A DNA stretch of 64,000 nt from Kribbella catacumbae DSM 19601. Its GTDB lineage: Bacteria; Actinomycetota; Actinomycetes; Propionibacteriales; Kribbellaceae. The notes beneath the pieces are model-generated. The model saw only the letters and a program-made list of their open reading frames with translations. It had not been told where the DNA came from and searched no databases. The translations under genes and the position numbers were made by a program. Shown here piece by piece: positions 56,951 to 64,000 of this stretch (positions are counted from its first letter, which is position 1; each line of letters begins with the position of its first letter). Location: contig NZ_AQUZ01000006.1 of NCBI RefSeq assembly GCF_000372465.1, positions 129,417-193,416 on the forward strand. Direction: 5' to 3'.

Positions 56951-58608
56951 ATCCGCTCCGGAGCGCTGACGCCAAGCAGGTCCAGCCCGTTGGCGAGCAC
57001 GGTCCTGGTCGCACCGACCAGGGTCAGGCGAGCCTTGTGCACCGGCTCCACCTCCTCGTCGCCGCGCGGGAGCACGCGGCAGTTGTCGTAGAACTTGTGG
57101 AACGCCGAAGCGGTGTCCTCGAGGTAGCGGGCCACCCGGTGCGGCTCGCGCAGCTCGGCCGCGGTCGCGACGACCCGCGGGAACTCGGCCAGCGCCCGGA
57201 GCAGGTCGCCCTCCTTCTCGTGGCTGAGCAGCCCCGGATCGAACTCGTCCAGCTTGATCCCGAGCTCGTCGGCGTTGCGCAGGATCGAGGCCAGCCGAGC
57301 ATGCGCGTACTGCACGTAGTACACCGGGTTCTCGCTGACCTGGCGGGTCATCTCCTCGATGTCCAGCGTCAGCGGCGAGTCCACCGGGTAGCGGCACAGC
57401 GTGTACCGCAGGGGGTCGACGCCGCTCTCCTCGACCAGCTCGGCGAGCGTGACGATGGTGCCGGCCCGCTTGGACAGCTTCATCTCCTCGCCGTTCTTGA
57501 GGATCTTGACGAGCTGGCCGATCAGGATCTCGATGTTGTGCTCGGGGTCGTCACCGGCGCAGGCCGCGATCGCCTTGAGGCGGTTCACGTAGCCGTGGTG
57601 GTCGGCGCCGAGCAGATAGATGCAGACCTCGAAGCCGCGCTCGCGCTTGTTCACGTAGTACGCCGCGTCGGAGGCGAAGTACGTCGGCTCGCCGTTGGTC
57701 CGGATCAGCACCCGGTCCTTGTCGTCGGTGAAGTCGGTGGTGCGCATCCAGAGCGCGCCGTCGTCGTCGAACAGGTGGCCCTGCTCGCGGAGCTTCTCGA
57801 TCGCGTGGCCGACACCGTCCTGCTCGTGCAGGCTGCGCTCCGACATCCAGACGTCGAACTTGGTCCGGAACTGCTCGAGCTGGCTCTGCTGCTCCTTGAG
57901 CTGCCGCTCGTAGCCGGCCTCGCGGAACGCGACCGGCTGCTGGTCCTCGGGCAACTCCTTGATCCCCGGCACCTCGGCGACGATCTGCGCGGCGAGATCG
58001 TTGATGTACTCCCCGTGGTACCCGTCCTCCGGCACCGGTACGCCGTGCGCGGCGGCTTGCAGCGAGGAGCCGAACTTGTCCATCTGGGCGCCGCGGTCGT
58101 TCACGTAGAACTCGCGGGTCACCTTGGCGCCGGCCGCGATCAGCACCCGGGCCAGCGCGTCACCGACGGCGGCCCAGCGGGTGTGCCCCAGGTGCAGCGG
58201 GCCGGTCGGGTTGGCGGAGATGAACTCCAGGTTGATCGGCTGACCCTTGAGCGAGTCGCTGCTCCCGTACGCCGGACCCGCATCCAGGATCTGCGCGGCG
58301 ATCTTGCCCTGGGCATCGGCCGCGACCCGGATGTTGATGAATCCGGGACCGGCGATCTCGACGGCCGTGATGGCGTCGTCGTCCTGCAGCTTGGCCGCCA
58401 GCAACTCGGCGAGCTTGCGCGGATTCCCCAGGCTCGAGCGCTTGCCGAGCTGCATCGCGATGTTGGTCGCGTAGTCGCCGTGCTCGGGGTTCTTGGGCCG
58501 CTCCACCTTGAGCTCGCCAGGCAAGCCACCCTCGACCGTGATCGCCCCGTCACCGACGAGCGCGGTCAGGGCCAGTAAAATCTTCTCAGCGAGCTGTTCC
58601 GGAGTCAC
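56947..58608 (-). CDS. argS: Arginyl-tRNA synthetase
   Basis: A 553-residue class I synthetase. The N-terminal Add-1 tRNA-binding domain is followed by the HIGH-type motif in ANPTGPLHLGHTRWAAVGDA and a KMSKS-type loop MKLSKRAGTIVTLAEL. The C-terminal anticodon domain includes NPVYYVQYAHARLASILRNA. It charges tRNA-Arg; a tRNA-Arg(CCG) gene lies 1.7 kb upstream on the other strand. The ATG at 58608 begins MTPEQLAEKILLAL. Confidence 0.97.
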   Translation of the reverse strand: MTPEQLAEKILLALTALVGDGAITVEGGLPGELKVERPKNPEHGDYATNIAMQLGKRSSLGNPRKLAELLAAKLQDDDAITAVEIAGPGFINIRVAADAQGKIAAQILDAGPAYGSSDSLKGQPINLEFISANPTGPLHLGHTRWAAVGDALARVLIAAGAKVTREFYVNDRGAQMDKFGSSLQAAAHGVPVPEDGYHGEYINDLAAQIVAEVPGIKELPEDQQPVAFREAGYERQLKEQQSQLEQFRTKFDVWMSERSLHEQDGVGHAIEKLREQGHLFDDDGALWMRTTDFTDDKDRVLIRTNGEPTYFASDAAYYVNKRERGFEVCIYLLGADHHGYVNRLKAIAACAGDDPEHNIEILIGQLVKILKNGEEMKLSKRAGTIVTLAELVEESGVDPLRYTLCRYPVDSPLTLDIEEMTRQVSENPVYYVQYAHARLASILRNADELGIKLDEFDPGLLSHEKEGDLLRALAEFPRVVATAAELREPHRVARYLEDTASAFHKFYDNCRVLPRGDEEVEPVHKARLTLVGATRTVLANGLDLLGVSAPERM

Positions 58609-58670
58609 CGGGCCAGCCTAATGGCCCGCGCCCCAAACCCTTGACTCAGTATCCACAGCCCGGTACGCCC

Positions 58671-59084
58671 TCACTCCCAGGGGTTGACGAGCTCCACCCC
58701 GGTCTCGACGAAATCCTTGGTGTTCCGGGTCGCCAACGTGGCCTCCTCGACCAGGCAGATGGCCGCGATCTGAGCGTCGAGAGGCTGAATCGGCAAGCCG
58801 GCTCGCGTCCGGCGGTCCAGCACGACCGGGTAGGCCATCGCGGCTTCGGCGGTGAAGGACAAGACCTCGTCCGTTACCGCTGCGAACATCCCGTCAGCGG
58901 TCTTCCGCACCTGTTCTCTGCGTCGACCGTTCGGCATCCGCTGGATGCCGCTGTGGATCTCAGCAACGGTGATGGCCGTGGTGTGGAGATCCTCGCGTAG
59001 CTGCGCCTGGAACCACGACCAGACCAACTCGTCCGGTGCGGCCTTCATCAGCTCGGACAGGAGGTTGGTGTCGAGAACGATCAT
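58671..59084 (-). CDS. PIN-domain toxin (VapC/FitB-like)
   Basis: A 137-residue PIN nuclease. Asp5 (MIVLDTNLLSELM), Glu in ITVAEIHSGIQRMPNGRRRE and Asp in IQPLDAQIAAICL are the metal-binding acids, and LATRNTKDF is the usual C-terminal motif. VapC-type toxins cut tRNA or rRNA and halt translation. The start codon overlaps the antitoxin stop by one base (TGATG). It lies 62 bp from the argS start, on the same strand. Confidence 0.9.
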   Translation of the reverse strand: MIVLDTNLLSELMKAAPDELVWSWFQAQLREDLHTTAITVAEIHSGIQRMPNGRRREQVRKTADGMFAAVTDEVLSFTAEAAMAYPVVLDRRTRAGLPIQPLDAQIAAICLVEEATLATRNTKDFVETGVELVNPWE

Positions 59085-59326
59085 CAGTCGAAGTCGACGA
59101 CCCGGTGAGTGCCGGTCCGCTCCGGCAACTCGAGGTCAACGCCACCGAGCTCGGCGAACGCCTCGTGCCAGGCCATGAAGAAGTTCTTCGGCTCGTCCTC
59201 GTCGCCCACAGCGGCGACGATCATCGCGCGCGCTTCCGCCTCCATTGAGCGGCCGTTGCGTGCAGCCCGGACTCGTAGGCGCTGCTTTACCTCGTCATCC
59301 AGGTTACGTACAGTGATCACTGCCAT
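59084..59326 (-). CDS. FitA/VapB-like ribbon-helix-helix antitoxin
   Basis: An 80-residue antitoxin. The N-terminal ribbon-helix-helix is AVITVRNLDDEVKQRLRVRA, then ARNGRSMEAEARAMI, the FitA-type DNA-binding motif. The C-terminus (EPKNFFMAWHEAFAELGGVD) should bind and block the PIN toxin. It is the first gene of the pair, with a ribosome site GGAGGTG just before the start. A perfect inverted repeat upstream is the probable autoregulatory operator. Confidence 0.88.
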   Translation of the reverse strand: MAVITVRNLDDEVKQRLRVRAARNGRSMEAEARAMIVAAVGDEDEPKNFFMAWHEAFAELGGVDLELPERTGTHRVVDFD

Positions 59327-59346
59327 ACTGAATCACCTCCATCGTC

Positions 59347-59382
59347 GTCAGTGCCTTCAATGCTAGCACTGTCGGCACTGAC
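59347..59382. promoter_or_regulatory. Operator of the toxin-antitoxin pair
   Basis: Perfect 9-bp arms, GTCAGTGCC (59347-59355) and GGCACTGAC (59374-59382), lie 20 bp upstream of the antitoxin start. The centre holds the palindrome TGCTAGCA. Ribbon-helix-helix antitoxins bind such sites together with their toxin. Confidence 0.7.
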
Positions 59383-59430
59383 GTCAAGCTGAGCTCAGGC
59401 GGAGGGTGGCCGCCAGGTTCCTGCGACTCG

Positions 59431-59946
59431 TCAGTGCTTGGCTGCTACCTCGATCACGCTTTCGCGGGGGAGTTTGGTGTCCCAGGGCGCCGGCTGGCCG
59501 TTGACGCGGACGGTCAGCGAGGTACAGGCGTCAGCCAGGCAGCGGGCGTCGTACCGGATTCCCCAAAGGGTGAAGAACTGGTTCAGCGTGGGGCGCTCGG
59601 CCTTGGTCTTCGCCTCGACGGAGATCAGGCCGTCCGTGTCGTGCGTGTGGATCGCCGCCTGCTCGGCGCGGATCCGGTCGACGCCGATGTCGGCCGGGAC
59701 CTGCACCGGCTTGCCGTCGACGGTGACGGTGAGCGTCACCGTGAACGGCGCCGGGCCCTTGAAGTCGAGCGGCAACCGCTCGAAGCCCGCCTTGTCGACG
59801 TACGAGACCGCGTCGCGCGGCGCGTTCCACGGTGGCGGGCCGGTCCTGAGCTCCGCGGGACCGGGTGGCGCCGGGCCGACCTGACAGCCGCTCACCACGG
59901 GTACCAAGCTCAGCGCGACGGCGACCGCCAGCAGACCCGCTCTCAT
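59431..59946 (-). CDS. Small lipoprotein of unknown function
   Basis: A 171-residue lipoprotein. The signal RAGLLAVAVALSLVPVVSGC ends in the lipobox VSGC. The mature part is a small beta-rich domain (KGPAPFTVTLTVTVDGKPVQ, TLNQFFTLWGIRYDARCLAD) with a pair of Cys likely bonded (ARCLADACTSL). It could be a surface binding protein. It lies between the toxin-antitoxin operator and the PspC gene, on the same strand as both. Confidence 0.72.
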   Translation of the reverse strand: MRAGLLAVAVALSLVPVVSGCQVGPAPPGPAELRTGPPPWNAPRDAVSYVDKAGFERLPLDFKGPAPFTVTLTVTVDGKPVQVPADIGVDRIRAEQAAIHTHDTDGLISVEAKTKAERPTLNQFFTLWGIRYDARCLADACTSLTVRVNGQPAPWDTKLPRESVIEVAAKH

Positions 59947-59973
59947 GGAGAGCAGGGTTTCATGCCACCCGCG

Positions 59974-60159
59974 TCAGCGCTCCGACGGCATCAGGACCCA
60001 GAGAATCAGGTAGACCAGGATCTGCGGGCCGGGCAGCAGACAGCTGATCACGAAGATGAGCCGCACGGTGTTCGCCGACAGACCGAACCGGCGACCCAGG
60101 CCGGCACAGACACCGCCGATCCATCGACCGCTGGACGGACGGACCAAAGAGCTAGCCAT
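59974..60159 (-). CDS. PspC-domain small membrane protein
   Basis: A 61-residue protein consisting of a PspC domain: RPSSGRWIGGVCAGLGRRFG, LSANTVRLIFVISCLLPGPQ, ILVYLILWVLMP. PspC proteins sense envelope stress and one membrane helix is clear here. The short stand-alone form is common in actinobacteria. It starts 155 bp from the tRNA-Arg gene, divergent to it. Confidence 0.88.
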   Translation of the reverse strand: MASSLVRPSSGRWIGGVCAGLGRRFGLSANTVRLIFVISCLLPGPQILVYLILWVLMPSER

Positions 60160-60314
60160 GAGTTCGTTTTCCTTTCGGTGCTTGGACTTACGACCACTAT
60201 GACGGCTGCCGGCGGTGCCGAGATCCCGCCGCGCGCAAGACCCAGGGGCTGTTCAGGGTCTCCCCCGGTGCGAGCCCTTGCCGAATTTCCTGCTACTGTT
60301 CTGCTCGTTCCTGA

Positions 60315-60386
60315 GCCCCCGTAGCTCAGGGGATAGAGCACCGCCCTCCGGAGGCGGGTGCGCAGGTTCGAATCCTGCCGGGGGCG
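60315..60386 (+). tRNA. tRNA-Arg, anticodon CCG
   Basis: A 72-base cloverleaf. Acceptor arms GCCCCCG and CGGGGGC pair fully with discriminator G. The D arm is GCTC-loop-GAGC, the anticodon arm CCGCC-CTCCGGA-GGCGG places CCG at the anticodon, and the T arm is GCAGG-TTCGAAT-CCTGC. No CCA is encoded. It reads CGG codons, common in this GC-rich genome. Confidence 0.96.
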
Positions 60387-60446
60387 CGGTCGATCTGGGC
60401 GATCTATGCACGCGGAGAGCGCGTGCAGGGATCGCCCTTCGTGCTT

Positions 60447-60467
60447 TGTGGGGGCGCGGCCCCCACA
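60447..60467 (+). terminator. tRNA terminator
   Basis: A 9-bp stem TGTGGGGGC / GCCCCCACA with a 3-base loop lies 60 bp after the tRNA. A second GC hairpin follows at about 60475-60496. No gene is seen between this and the secreted protein start. Confidence 0.7.
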
Positions 60468-60633
60468 CCCCGCCCGGAGGGGCTTCGCCCCCCGGACCCC
60501 CCATCGCTGTGGTCACCTCCGGCGAATCGGCGCCGGTTGGTGCCGTGGTGGAAAGCGCTTAGAAAGGTGGTGGAAAGCCTCGGCTGTGACTCTTCTCGGG
60601 ATGAGTACTTCTCCAGGGAATGTGAGGGTCACG

Positions 60634-61062
60634 ATGTCTCGATTTGCCGGTGGGTTTGCACGAGGACGGGTTGCTGCGGTTGCAGGGGTTGTTGGGGTGG
60701 TGGCCGGCGGGCTTACTGCTGGGATGGGGGCTCAGACGGCTAGTGCTGCTACTTGTCTTGGTACGCCCACGTCTTTCACCAAGACGACGGGCATGGGGTA
60801 CTACCAGCCGCCGGTGGGGCGTAGTAGTTGGACGACAACCAGTCGGTGCGCGGACATCAATCTGAAGCTCAACTTGACGCCGGGCACCACCGCGGAGGTC
60901 CGCGTGTGCTTCACCAAGAGCGATGGCACAGGGTCCTGTCAGACCTCGTGGAAGCAGGTCGGGACGAGCTGGAAGGTCGTGGCCTCCGGCGTCAGGGACG
61001 GCACCAAGTTCAGGTTCCAGTTCCGGAACACCAACCACCGCAGCGGCTTCGCCGCCTTCTGA
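60634..61062 (+). CDS. Small secreted protein of unknown function
   Basis: A 142-residue exported protein. The signal MSRFAGGFARGRVAAVAGVV, then GVVAGGLTAGMGAQTASAA, should be cut after ASAA. The mature part of about 100 residues has four Cys (ATCLG, SRCADI, RVCFTK, GSCQTS), which could form two disulfides, and a Tyr/Trp-rich beta structure (GMGYYQPPVGRSSWTTTSRC, SWKQVGTSWKVVASGV). I do not recognise the fold. ATG at 60634 has GAGGGTC upstream; 60601 is an alternative. It is probably an extracellular binding or inhibitor protein, but that is a guess. Confidence 0.7.
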   Translation: MSRFAGGFARGRVAAVAGVVGVVAGGLTAGMGAQTASAATCLGTPTSFTKTTGMGYYQPPVGRSSWTTTSRCADINLKLNLTPGTTAEVRVCFTKSDGTGSCQTSWKQVGTSWKVVASGVRDGTKFRFQFRNTNHRSGFAAF

Positions 61063-61254
61063 CGCCAGGTCAGCCCGGCAAGCCCTTGGTCTGCGGGTTG
61101 GATGGGCACTCGTTGCTGAAGGCAACCTAGCCGCCGGATCCTGCGTTCTCCTTCATGATCAGCAGAAGGACTTTCGGCAAGGTAGTCGCGGCAGGAGCAG
61201 CAGTGGTACTTCGACGTCCGCGCCGCTCGCACACACGGAAGGGCATCTGGACCC

Positions 61255-61815
61255 TCAACCAAGGTTTTCGGCAGCGGCTCGCAGCAGCTCGATCGCCATC
61301 TCCTCAGTCGCCCAGCCGGCTGGAATGATCGCGGCGACGGCGCGGTCGGTGAACAAGGCTTCGGCGACGTAACCGTTGCCGAACGATCCCTTGGCAACGT
61401 ACGCCTCGTTGCCGATGCCTGACAGGTCACGCATGCCGGAGTCGCCGTGCGGCGACCACTCTGCCGGCGGGTAAATGCGGATGCGGATCGCCTCGGGAGC
61501 CTTCCAGTTGCAGGCTCCGACCTCGCCTTTGCCGTGCGAGACCTCGCGTCCGGTGATCTTGGAGACTTCGGCGACCGGCATCGCGTCGCAGACCGTGGTT
61601 GCTGTCAAGGCGGTCACGTCGACCCGGTCCTCCGGAGCCTCGCCGGCGGGCGTTTTGCCCGAGCTGGCCGTGGAGGTAGTCGGCGGCGACGTGGTCACCG
61701 ATCCTGTGTCGCCGCCGCACGCCGCCACCAGGCTGAGCGCGCAAGCCACCACGGCCGAGCCTGCTACTTTCCGCTGGAGATCAGCACACTTTGCGCTGGA
61801 TCCCCAACGCATCAC
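61255..61815 (-). CDS. DUF3558-like lipoprotein
   Basis: A 186-residue lipoprotein with lipobox VAAC after a hydrophobic stretch (VAGSAVVACALSLVAAC). A Thr/Ser/Pro linker leads to the domain (TTVCDAMPVAEVSKITGREV, GACNWKAPEAIRIRIYPPAE, IGNEAYVAKGSFGNGY), which has the Cys pair and strand order of DUF3558 proteins. Their role is unknown. The ATG at 61815 overlaps the previous gene's end by four bases (ATGA), so the two are coupled. Confidence 0.78.
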   Translation of the reverse strand: MMRWGSSAKCADLQRKVAGSAVVACALSLVAACGGDTGSVTTSPPTTSTASSGKTPAGEAPEDRVDVTALTATTVCDAMPVAEVSKITGREVSHGKGEVGACNWKAPEAIRIRIYPPAEWSPHGDSGMRDLSGIGNEAYVAKGSFGNGYVAEALFTDRAVAAIIPAGWATEEMAIELLRAAAENLG

Positions 61816-62120
61816 GACGCCTCCGCAACGATCGCCGCAGCATCGACCAGCTCGAGGAAGCGCGGCTGGTGATGTTCAGTGAGCAGGGCACGCGACCGCG
61901 GCGTTCGCCATACCTTGTCGGTGAGGAAGGTGAGGAAGATCTCGGCCTTCTCCCGATCGGGGAAGTCCAACTCCACGAAAACCTGGTGGTCGTCCGCGGT
62001 GTTCCGGGTGATGCGGTAGAAACGCACCCCCATCCGCTTCCTGACCGCGGCGTAGCTGTCGAACGCGGCCTTCCAGTCGTCGTAGTCCGTCACGGTGTTC
62101 TCGATGCGCAATGTGGTCAT
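61812..62120 (-). CDS. Dimeric alpha/beta-barrel (ABM-like) protein
   Basis: A 102-residue protein. LRIENTVTDYDDWKAAFDSY, then KRMGVRFYRITRNTADDHQV and FVELDFPDREKAEIFLTFL show the beta-alpha-beta-beta order of dimeric ferredoxin-like barrels such as antibiotic monooxygenase-like or cyclase-like proteins. The substrate is unknown. It is divergent from the LuxR regulator and followed by the coupled lipoprotein gene, an odd pairing of a cytoplasmic enzyme-like protein with a lipoprotein. Confidence 0.75.
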   Translation of the reverse strand: MTTLRIENTVTDYDDWKAAFDSYAAVRKRMGVRFYRITRNTADDHQVFVELDFPDREKAEIFLTFLTDKVWRTPRSRALLTEHHQPRFLELVDAAAIVAEAS

Positions 62121-62156
62121 GCCCCCAAGGATCCGGCCGGAACCCCGGCGCGGACC

Positions 62157-62174
62157 ATCCCAGAATCGTGGGAT
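62157..62174. promoter_or_regulatory. Operator-like inverted repeat between divergent genes
   Basis: ATCCCA and TGGGAT arms enclose GAATCG, 37 bp from the minus-strand start and 9 bp from the chosen plus-strand start. The short distance suggests autoregulation by the LuxR protein or a repressor site. Confidence 0.5.
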
Positions 62175-62182
62175 CAGTACCT

Positions 62183-63250
62183 ATGCTGTGTGGTGTGGCT
62201 GCCGATCCCCGTCGCTCCATCAACGCGATCGAGCGGCTGTGTGCGGGGGGCCTCGACGAGCGTGAACTGCGCATTCGCCTGCTCGACACGCTCGCGGGGC
62301 TGGTCTCGTACGGCGCGTACGCGTTCCTCCTCACTGATCCGGTGACCTGCGTCGGCGCGTCTCCGATCGCCGCCGTGCCGGGGCTGCCCAACGAGCGACT
62401 GCCCGAGCTGATCCGGGCCAAGTACCTCACCGAGGTCAACCGCTGGACCGCGCTGACCGGAGTCGCCACCCTTCGTCGAACCGTGGGCGACCGCCTCGAG
62501 GCGAGCCAGGTGTGGCGAGAGGTCCAGCAGGACCTCGGGGTCACCGATGTGGCGTCCCTGGTGCTTCGGGACAGGCACGGATGCTGGGGGTTCCTCGACC
62601 TGTGGCGCAACGGCGCCCATGGGTTCGGCGATGAGGAGGTCGCTCTCCTCGACAAAGCCGCGCCTGTGATCACGAGCGGCCTGCGTGGGGCCTTGGCCAG
62701 GACGTTCACCACCACACACCCCGATGAACGCCTGGGGCCTGTTGTCCTCCTCCTCGGCGAGGACCTAGGCGTCCGCTCCCAGACACCCTCGACCGATGCC
62801 TGGCTCCGCCTGCTCAACCCAACCGACGGCGCCCTGACCCCCGTCCCGGCTCAGGCCTACAACGTCGCCGCCCAACTGGTCGCCCGGGAGGCAGGCGTTG
62901 ACAGCCACGAGCCGACGGCACGTGTCCACCTGGCTGCGGGGCGCTGGGTGACCATGCGGGCGGCTCGGCTCGGCCCCGACATCGCAGTTGCGATCGAAGA
63001 CTGCACGCCTGCGGACCGGGCCGAGGTGTACGGCCTGGCACACGGGCTCACGACCCGGGAGCTTGAGGTCTTTGCGCTGCTGTGCGGAGGTGCCGACACG
63101 CGGAAGGTGGCCGAACGCTTGGTCATCTCCGAGCACACTGCCCACGACCACATTCGCGCAGTACTCGCGCGCACGGGCGCACGAAGCCGGCAAGTCCTGC
63201 TGTCACGGGCGCTCGGAAGCACCAGCGCAGACGCGGGAACCGTGCGCTGA
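62183..63250 (+). CDS. LuxR-family transcription regulator
   Basis: A 355-residue regulator. The N-terminal 200 residues form a GAF-like sensor region (LDTLAGLVSYGAYAFLLTDP, DLGVTDVASLVLRDRHGCWG, FGDEEVALLDKAAPVITSGL). The C-terminus is a LuxR helix-turn-helix (GLTTRELEVFALLCGGADTR, KVAERLVISEHTAHDHIRAV). The signal is unknown. The ATG at 62183 and GTG at 62195 are both possible; a TATGCT box overlaps the ATG, so a leaderless start at 62195 is credible. It is divergent from the ABM-like gene. Confidence 0.85.
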   Translation: MLCGVAADPRRSINAIERLCAGGLDERELRIRLLDTLAGLVSYGAYAFLLTDPVTCVGASPIAAVPGLPNERLPELIRAKYLTEVNRWTALTGVATLRRTVGDRLEASQVWREVQQDLGVTDVASLVLRDRHGCWGFLDLWRNGAHGFGDEEVALLDKAAPVITSGLRGALARTFTTTHPDERLGPVVLLLGEDLGVRSQTPSTDAWLRLLNPTDGALTPVPAQAYNVAAQLVAREAGVDSHEPTARVHLAAGRWVTMRAARLGPDIAVAIEDCTPADRAEVYGLAHGLTTRELEVFALLCGGADTRKVAERLVISEHTAHDHIRAVLARTGARSRQVLLSRALGSTSADAGTVR

Positions 63251-63395
63251 CCTGCCTCCAACCGCGTCGGCCAACGGCGTGCGCGGCCAGACGGTCGCCA
63301 CGCCATGCTCGAGTGGGCCGGGCGCACCCCGCCAAGCCGTAGGACCTGCCTAGACTGAAAACCGCTGGTGGCGCCGTCCGTAGGAGGACTCAGAA

Positions 63396-64000
63396 ATGCC
63401 CGACTCCCGTACTCAGACGATCGCCTATCCGGCGCCCGGTTCGCGGCCGTCGCGGAGGGATCCTGAGCCGCTTGCTCCGCACGTGATCGTGCTGTTCGGA
63501 GCGACCGGCGACCTGGCCAAGCGCAAGCTGTTGCCAGGGCTGGCGTACCTGCAGCAGTCGCGGTTCGCGCCCGACGTACGGATTATCGGTACTGCGACCG
63601 AGGAGCTCACGACGGACGAGTTCCGGGCTCGCGCGCGGGAAGCGGTGGACACGTACGGGACGCACAAGATCACCGACGAGGAGTGGGCGCAGTTCTCCGA
63701 CCGGCTTGAGTATGTGCCGACCACGGCCGGGCCGGACGCGCTCGCGGCCGCGGTGAAGACGGCGGAGAACGCGCTCGGACCCGACGCCTGCCGGCTGCAC
63801 TACCTGTCGGTGCCGCCGAAGGCCGCGCACTCGGTGATCCAGATGCTGCGCGACGCCGACCTCGTCGACCGCGCGCGGGTGGTGATGGAGAAGCCGTTCG
63901 GCGACGACCTGCAGAGCGCGATCCAGCTGAACGACTTCGTGCACGAGACGTTCGACGAGTCGCAGATCTTCCGGATCGACCACTTCCTCGGCAAGGAGGC
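63396..64000 (+). CDS. zwf: Glucose-6-phosphate 1-dehydrogenase, N-terminal part
   Basis: The first 201 codons of a gene that runs off the right edge. The cofactor loop VIVLFGATGDLAKRKLLPGL and the block VVMEKPFGDDLQSAIQLND match the enzyme. The active-site motif RIDHFLGKE at the edge makes the call firm. The enzyme oxidises glucose 6-phosphate to 6-phosphogluconolactone with NADP, feeding the pentose phosphate pathway. A strong ribosome site AGGAGG precedes the ATG. The 144-bp gap before it shows no clear terminator. Confidence 0.95.
   Translation, partial: MPDSRTQTIAYPAPGSRPSRRDPEPLAPHVIVLFGATGDLAKRKLLPGLAYLQQSRFAPDVRIIGTATEELTTDEFRARAREAVDTYGTHKITDEEWAQFSDRLEYVPTTAGPDALAAAVKTAENALGPDACRLHYLSVPPKAAHSVIQMLRDADLVDRARVVMEKPFGDDLQSAIQLNDFVHETFDESQIFRIDHFLGKE

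Noticed and set aside
58671..60386. Integrated element using tRNA-Arg as attachment site
   Set aside because: No integrase and no duplicated tRNA 3' end were found in the window.

Overview
The window is high-GC actinobacterial chromosome. The gene order argS-lysA-hom-thrC-thrB-rho-rpmE-prfA-prmC, then sua5-wecA-atpI-atpBEFHAGDC and, further on, murA is the classic actinobacterial layout. The many secreted DNRLRE/RHS proteins and paired transcription regulators suggest a soil member of the Propionibacteriales, perhaps Kribbella. The genus is an impression from the proteins, not a tested assignment.

Positions 1-21800 are accessory or metabolic. A MocR-type regulator faces a carboxymuconolactone decarboxylase-like and a PEP mutase/isocitrate lyase-like gene. 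Then come a cyclase-family enzyme with an extra N-terminal region and an MBL-fold hydrolase. A tandem pair of secreted DNRLRE/RHS genes follows: a short N-terminal copy beside a full-length copy broken by a one-base frameshift. Next are a LuxR regulator, a six-hairpin glycosidase-like protein, a PPOX-type oxidoreductase, the ethylmalonyl-CoA mutase meaA with a 74-bp duplication of its 3' end, and an SRPBCC protein. A repeat-filled intergenic element, a STAS protein, a broken ECF sigma factor and an ATP-grasp protein complete the stretch.

Positions 21800-32000 hold a Ski2-like helicase, FabV enoyl reductase, MurA (with the Asp variant expected to give fosfomycin resistance), a PduO-type cobalamin adenosyltransferase, a secreted sialidase-fold protein, SppA and a DUF2550 protein. 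Positions 32000-40000 are the complete F1Fo ATP synthase operon, read on the minus strand in the order atpI, atpZ-like, atpB, E, F, H, A, G, D, C.

Positions 40150-42211 carry wecA and sua5. About 5 kb of unrelated genes (adenosine deaminase family, TetR fragment, tandem repeats, SDR, DoxX, TetR, lipoprotein) separates sua5 from prmC and looks inserted. Positions 47224-58608 are the translation-termination, rho, threonine/lysine and argS cluster, with 4-base or 1-base overlaps at several junctions. A FitAB-type toxin-antitoxin pair, two small envelope genes and a tRNA-Arg(CCG) lie upstream of argS. The window ends with a secreted small protein, a DUF3558 lipoprotein pair, a LuxR regulator and the first 201 codons of zwf.

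Most of the window is ordinary housekeeping DNA. The parts that reward a second look are the RHS pair, the inverted-repeat-bounded element near 19 kb, the two G-quadruplex motifs, the island between prmC and sua5, and the overlapping reading frame inside the ATP synthase operon.
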